DNA of 63,359 nt. Origin: SIG440 sp045532055 (GTDB lineage Bacteria > Bacillota > Clostridia > Monoglobales > Monoglobaceae). A program made the translations under genes and the position numbers. The notes under the pieces were generated by a model. The model did no database searches and was not told where the DNA came from. It saw only the letters and a program-made list of their open reading frames with translations. Shown in pieces: positions 59,488 to 63,359 of this stretch (position 1 is its first letter; every line of letters begins with the position of its first letter). The DNA lies in NCBI GenBank assembly GCA_045532055.1, contig JAZSFF010000009.1:1-63359 (forward strand). Reading direction: 5' to 3'.

Positions 59488-60690
59488 ATGAGACGATACA
59501 AAAACCTTACCGAAAAACAGAACCGGCTGATTGAAATCGCAAAGGGCGGACTGAAGCGAATCAATATTCTCCATGGCAGTGTCAGGTCGGGAAAGACATG
59601 GATAAGTCTTGTGCTGTGGTGCATATGGATAAGAAACATGCCGGCAGACAAGGCATACTTAATGACTGCGAAGACATTGACAACGCTTAAAAGAAACTGT
59701 CTTGATTTGCTTGAAACATTGGCGGGGCAGAACAATTTCAAATATTCAATTTCAAAGAAAGAGGGGACGCTTTATGGAAGAAAAATTTATCTTGAGGGAG
59801 TAAATGATGCAGGAGCAGAAAGTAAAATCCGTGGTATGACGCTGCAAGGGGCGTATTGTGATGAGATAACATTGTTTACCGAGGAGTTTTTCAGCATGTT
59901 GTTGTCCAGACTTTCGGAGCCTAAGGCAAAGCTGTTTGGTACAACCAATCCCGACAACCCAAATCACTGGTTCAAGGTTAAGTATATTGACAGACGGGAA
60001 GAACTGGATTTCTTTTTGATGGAGTTTTTGATTGATGACAACACCTTTTTGGACCCCCAATATGTGGAAGAATTGAAAAAGGAATATACCGGAGTTTTCT
60101 ACCGACGGTTTATATTGGGGGAGTGGTGCAGTGCAGAGGGACTCGTCTATCCCATGTTTGACAAAGAGATTCATACAGTTGAAGAATTGCCGCCCCCAAA
60201 GGGCGTGGTGGAATATTACATATCCGTTGACTATGGAACGCTTAATCCTTGCAGCATGGGTCTTTGGCGACTTGATGATGATTGTGCTGTCAGGTTGAAA
60301 GAAAGCTATTATTCAGGAAAGCAGCAGAAAAAACTGCTTACTGATGAGGAATATTATGAGCGGTTGAGGACTTTGGCAAAAGGTTTTGATGTGAAATGTA
60401 TTGTAATTGACCCGTCGGCAGCCAGCTTTATTGCCACAATAAGGAGACATGGTGAGTTCAACGTCAGAAAGGCGGATAACAGCGTTCTGGATGGTATAAG
60501 GGTTACGGGAACTTTGTTGCAAAGTGGAAGGCTGCTGATGCATAAGTCGTGTCAGGATGCCATACGTGAATTTGGGGTTTATTCGTGGGATGAGGAGTCT
60601 CAGGAAGACAGAGTTGTCAAGGAATTTGACCATGCCATGGATGATATAAGGTATTTTTGTGCCACTGTTGCAAAAAAGAGACTTTTGTAA
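59488..60690 (+). CDS. Phage terminase large subunit
   Basis: The 400-residue packaging motor has the ATPase Walker A HGSVRSGKT (29-37) and Walker B GAYCDE (Asp125, Glu126), with TTNPDNPNHWF as the coupling motif. The RNase H-like nuclease has Asp248 (VDYGTLNP), Asp308 (VIDPS) and the acidic DHAMDD near 381-386. It is full length with all key acids present, so it may be active. It resembles XtmB of PBSX and related Firmicutes phages. Confidence 0.92.
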   Translation: MRRYKNLTEKQNRLIEIAKGGLKRINILHGSVRSGKTWISLVLWCIWIRNMPADKAYLMTAKTLTTLKRNCLDLLETLAGQNNFKYSISKKEGTLYGRKIYLEGVNDAGAESKIRGMTLQGAYCDEITLFTEEFFSMLLSRLSEPKAKLFGTTNPDNPNHWFKVKYIDRREELDFFLMEFLIDDNTFLDPQYVEELKKEYTGVFYRRFILGEWCSAEGLVYPMFDKEIHTVEELPPPKGVVEYYISVDYGTLNPCSMGLWRLDDDCAVRLKESYYSGKQQKKLLTDEEYYERLRTLAKGFDVKCIVIDPSAASFIATIRRHGEFNVRKADNSVLDGIRVTGTLLQSGRLLMHKSCQDAIREFGVYSWDEESQEDRVVKEFDHAMDDIRYFCATVAKKRLL

Positions 60691-60713
60691 TTATAAGACA
60701 GGGAGTGAAAAAA

Positions 60714-62039
60714 GTGTTTGAAAACATAAGAGAAATTTTGGAAAGGGTGAAAAAGAGTATGTTTGATAAGACGGTGATTAAATCCGCGGTTTTTTCGGAT
60801 ATTGCGGTGTCGGACGAGATGAGCGGAGCGGTCAGATTGTGGAAGGCGATGTATGAAGAACAGAGTGGTTTGCATTTGCCTGCTGCCATTGCTTTTGAAA
60901 TGGCAAGAATGATAACCATTGAATTGAATTCATCTGTCACAGGAAGCCGCAGGGCAGATTTTATCAATGAAAGTTATAAAAAAGTGATTGAGAATATAAG
61001 GATTCCCATTGAGTATGGTTGTGCAAAGGGTGGACTTGTGATGAAACCGTATGTTGCAGACGGGAAAATAGAGGTTGACTTTATTCACGCGGATAAATTT
61101 TTCCCTACGGCATTTGACGAAACGGGGAAAATCCGAGGTGCAGTATTTGTGCAGAGTCTTACAAAAGACGGCAAATACTTCACAAGGCTGGAGAGCCACA
61201 GATTTGTAGGAAAGGAATATGTAATTTCCAACAAGGCGTTTTGCAGCAGAACAAGGGGCAGCCTTGGGAACCCTGTTGAACTCAGCGAGGTGGACGAGTG
61301 GCGGAATCTTGCCAAGGATATAACCATAGAAAATGTAGAAAAACCTTTGTTTGGATACTTCAAACCGGCAATCGCTAACACAGTTGACCCTGCATCGCCA
61401 ATGGGTGTGTCGGTATTTGCCAATGCAGTAAACCTGATTGAGGATGCAGACAGACAGTATGAGAGATTCTTGTGGGAGTTTGAAAGCGGTGAGCGTGCCT
61501 TGATTGCCAATGCCATGGCATTTAAGCGGAACAAGGATGGCAAACCTATTCTTCCTGATAAAAAGCTGTACCGAACATTGGATGTGGAGGATATGGACTT
61601 TTTTAAGGAGTGGTCACCAAAGATTCGTGAAAACGAGATTTCCAAAGGTCTTGACAAAATTTTCAGGCAGATTGAGTTCAACTGCGGTCTTGCTTACGGA
61701 ACGCTTTCTGACCTCAATGATTCGGACAGAACGGCAGAGGAAATCCGAACATCGAAGCAAAGGAGTTATTCCACGGTGACGGACAATCAAAAGGCACTTA
61801 AAAATGCACTTGTGGAATTGGTTTATGCCATGGATGTGTGGTGTACTCTTTATAATTTGACGCCAATGGGTGAATATTCGGTTTCTTTTGATTTTGATGA
61901 CAGCATTGCGGCAGACCGAAAGACCGAGTTTGAAGAAAAACAGGCCTTGGTTGCCAATGGAATTATGAAACCATGGGAATTCAGAATGTGGTATTTTGGC
62001 GAGGACGAAGAAACGGCAAGAAATAAGCTGGAAAAATAA
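60714..62039 (+). CDS. Phage portal protein
   Basis: The 441-residue protein fits the SPP1 gp6/XkdE-type portal family in length and order. It has an N-terminal helical part, a central beta region (YGCAKGGLVMKPYVADGKIEVDF is within 100-130), SPMGVSVFANAVNLIEDADRQYE and a C-terminal crown with GLAYGTLSDLN and RTAEEIRTSKQRSY. It would form the dodecameric ring through which DNA enters. GTG 60714 follows GGGAG at 8 bases; the longer frame overlaps the terminase end. Confidence 0.88.
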   Translation: MFENIREILERVKKSMFDKTVIKSAVFSDIAVSDEMSGAVRLWKAMYEEQSGLHLPAAIAFEMARMITIELNSSVTGSRRADFINESYKKVIENIRIPIEYGCAKGGLVMKPYVADGKIEVDFIHADKFFPTAFDETGKIRGAVFVQSLTKDGKYFTRLESHRFVGKEYVISNKAFCSRTRGSLGNPVELSEVDEWRNLAKDITIENVEKPLFGYFKPAIANTVDPASPMGVSVFANAVNLIEDADRQYERFLWEFESGERALIANAMAFKRNKDGKPILPDKKLYRTLDVEDMDFFKEWSPKIRENEISKGLDKIFRQIEFNCGLAYGTLSDLNDSDRTAEEIRTSKQRSYSTVTDNQKALKNALVELVYAMDVWCTLYNLTPMGEYSVSFDFDDSIAADRKTEFEEKQALVANGIMKPWEFRMWYFGEDEETARNKLEK

Positions 62040-62182
62040 AAAATGTTTGTCCGCAATGACGATAAACTACGGATTTCTGTGCAGAAAGAAACTGCGATAA
62101 CAAACTGAAACAGAAAAAGCTCTGATGGAAGATGTATCACAGAATACATTTTGGCAGGGGGCAAGAGAGGAGTTATAACGTT

Positions 62183-62743
62183 ATGACAAGGGATGATTTG
62201 AGAGGAATTGTAATGGGAATAACAGATGAACAACTGAAAAAAATTCTTGATATCAATTCCGCAGACATCGGCAGAGCAAAGCTGGATGCTGACGGGCTGA
62301 AGGCGGAGGTTGAGGAAGCAAACAAAAAGGTTCTGGATATGGAAACGGAGCTTGGTGCTCTGAGGGAGAGTCAGTGCGAGGCAGAAAAAATGAGAGAAAA
62401 AATTGACGAGCTGCAAAAAGTCATTGACGACAGAAAAGTCCAGGATGAAAAACAGTTGCATGATGCGGCGGTTAAAAGTCGGTTCGACGCTGTTGTGGGT
62501 GAGGCAAAGTTTCTTAATGATTTCACCAAAGACGGGGTTTTTGCACAGTTCCAGACGGCTATTGCCAAGGAAGAAAACTGTGGCAGAGACGACAAAGAGT
62601 TGTTTGGTGAAATTGTAGGAGGGGGAGAAAACCTGTTTGCACAGAAAAAAGAAGTCCCCTCAGTGGTGGCATCTACAACGGGATTTGGCGGAGAATTTGA
62701 AAACGGTGAAATCCGTGAAATTATGGGGCTTCCTGTACAATAA
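62183..62743 (+). CDS. Phage scaffold protein (Gp20-like)
   Basis: The 186-residue protein is mostly a coiled coil in its first half (LKAEVEEANKKVLDMETELG, MREKIDELQKVIDDRKVQDE), followed by a helical end with FLNDFTKDGVFAQFQ. It fits the phage minor structural/scaffold family placed before the capsid gene. It would shape the procapsid. AGAGGAG lies 11 bases before ATG 62183. Confidence 0.82.
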   Translation: MTRDDLRGIVMGITDEQLKKILDINSADIGRAKLDADGLKAEVEEANKKVLDMETELGALRESQCEAEKMREKIDELQKVIDDRKVQDEKQLHDAAVKSRFDAVVGEAKFLNDFTKDGVFAQFQTAIAKEENCGRDDKELFGEIVGGGENLFAQKKEVPSVVASTTGFGGEFENGEIREIMGLPVQ

Positions 62744-62769
62744 AAGATTTAATTTGGAGGAAAAAGTTT

Positions 62770-63359
62770 ATGGCAAATGCTATTGAAAAGTTTAAAAAGT
62801 ATATTGATACACTTGATGAAGTGTACAAAATTTCGTCTGTTACATCTGTTCTTGACGGAAACAGCAGACTTGTGAGAATGGGTGCGAACGCAAACGAAAT
62901 TATTATTCCCAAAATGAGTATGGATGGTCTTGCCGATTACAGCCGTGAAAACGGTTATATTGGCGGCGATGTAACCCTGACAAACGAAACAGTTGCGTTC
63001 AATTATGAAAGAGGACGTTCTTTCACTATTGATGCAATGGATAATGAAGAAACAGCGGGAGTGGCCTTTGGTCAGCTTTCAGGTGAATTCATCAGAACAA
63101 AGGCAGCGCCTGAAATTGATGCATTCCGTTTTGCTCAGTATGCCAGCGTTGAGGGTATTGGCGGCAGTCAGGGCAATCTTGATGACCCTCAGGATACACT
63201 TGCGGCACTTATTGCGGCACAGAATGCAATGGATGAAGCGGAAGTTCCTACAGAGAGCAGAGTTTTGTTTATTACGCCTGTACTTTACAATGGTGTTATG
63301 AATATTGACACAACAAAGTCAAAGGCTGTACTTGATTCTTTCTCACACATTGTAAAGGT
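62770..63359 (+). CDS. Major capsid protein, N-terminal part (cut by the window end)
   Basis: The frame starts at ATG 62770, preceded by GGAGG, and stays open to the last base (196 codons). The visible part starts MANAIEKFKKYIDTLDEVYK and has NEIIIPKMSMDGLADYSR, GGDVTLTNETVAFNYERGRSF and a helix with AAPEIDAFRFAQYA, which fits the HK97-type fold with a thin N-terminal arm. There is no obvious cleaved N-terminal region, consistent with a separate scaffold gene. Position after the scaffold supports the call. Confidence 0.85.
   Translation, partial: MANAIEKFKKYIDTLDEVYKISSVTSVLDGNSRLVRMGANANEIIIPKMSMDGLADYSRENGYIGGDVTLTNETVAFNYERGRSFTIDAMDNEETAGVAFGQLSGEFIRTKAAPEIDAFRFAQYASVEGIGGSQGNLDDPQDTLAALIAAQNAMDEAEVPTESRVLFITPVLYNGVMNIDTTKSKAVLDSFSHIVK

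Noticed and set aside
62043..62108. 21-codon frame between portal and scaffold
   Set aside because: No ribosome binding site and too short to support as a gene.

Overview
The window reads as a chromosomal segment of a spore-forming Gram-positive anaerobe of the class Clostridia, base composition moderate. Evidence for this is gene content: SpoVT, a SpoIIQ-like M23 protein, Asp23/FakA/DegV, DUF4364, an EndoA (MazF) toxin beside alr, strong AGGAGG-type ribosome binding sites with frequent TTG and GTG starts, and clostridial gene neighbourhoods such as dnaG-sigA, cysE-cysS-mrnC and asp23-fakA-recG. Genus cannot be named from the sequence alone.

Layout. 1-1000: tail of an exported-protein gene, a repeat-rich intergenic stretch, a candidate structured small RNA with its own promoter and terminator, and a 54-residue acidic protein. 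0.8-3.0 kb: three minus-strand genes (formyltransferase whose 3' end carries an in-frame repeat insertion, DUF1294 protein, esterase). 3-9 kb: spoVT, a noc/parB gene, SpoIIQ-like peptidase, DUF1846, tRNA-Thr(CGT), Ppx/GppA, two half-size TSUP proteins. 9-11.7 kb: serC-serA and RNase P RNA. 11.7-17.4 kb: nif3-trmK divergent from dgt-dnaG-sigA. 17.4-21.6 kb: asp23-fakA-recG on the minus strand. 21.8-36.6 kb: a long plus-strand run of rlmB, comM, trmL, degV, DUF4364, mnmG, rluA-type, addA, a glycolipid glycosyltransferase, feoA-feoB and DUF554. 36.6-44.2 kb: dut, then a minus-strand block with a hydrolase, cysK, split transketolase, YitT, mrnC, cysS and cysE. 44.4-50.6 kb: one eight-gene plus-strand unit (glycosyltransferase, small membrane protein, AcpS-NnrD fusion, lipoprotein, alr, shortened antitoxin, ndoA, exported protein) from a clear promoter to a clear terminator. 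50.6-54.8 kb: ftsH, and a MATE-ispE pair, minus strand. 55-57.6 kb: membrane-anchored cyclophilin, GDSL hydrolase, SLH-cyclophilin. 57.7-63.36 kb: start of a phage-derived module, cut by the window end.

How genes work together. serC, serA, cysE and cysK cover serine and cysteine synthesis from 3-phosphoglycerate except SerB. FakA and the DegV protein are a probable fatty-acid kinase pair. rlmB, trmL, trmK, mnmG, the RluA-type enzyme, mrnC and rnpB form an unusually dense set of RNA maturation genes. The phage module has a divergent repressor/Cro-like switch, a sigma-like late regulator, small and large terminase, portal, scaffold and capsid, with no integrase or replication genes seen. That order resembles PBSX-type resident phage elements.

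Most promising observations: the PBSX-like module, the EndoAI-type antitoxin lacking its DNA-binding half, the hairpin RNA at 349-490, the palindromic repeat inserted in frame in a formyltransferase gene, and the AcpS-NnrD fusion.
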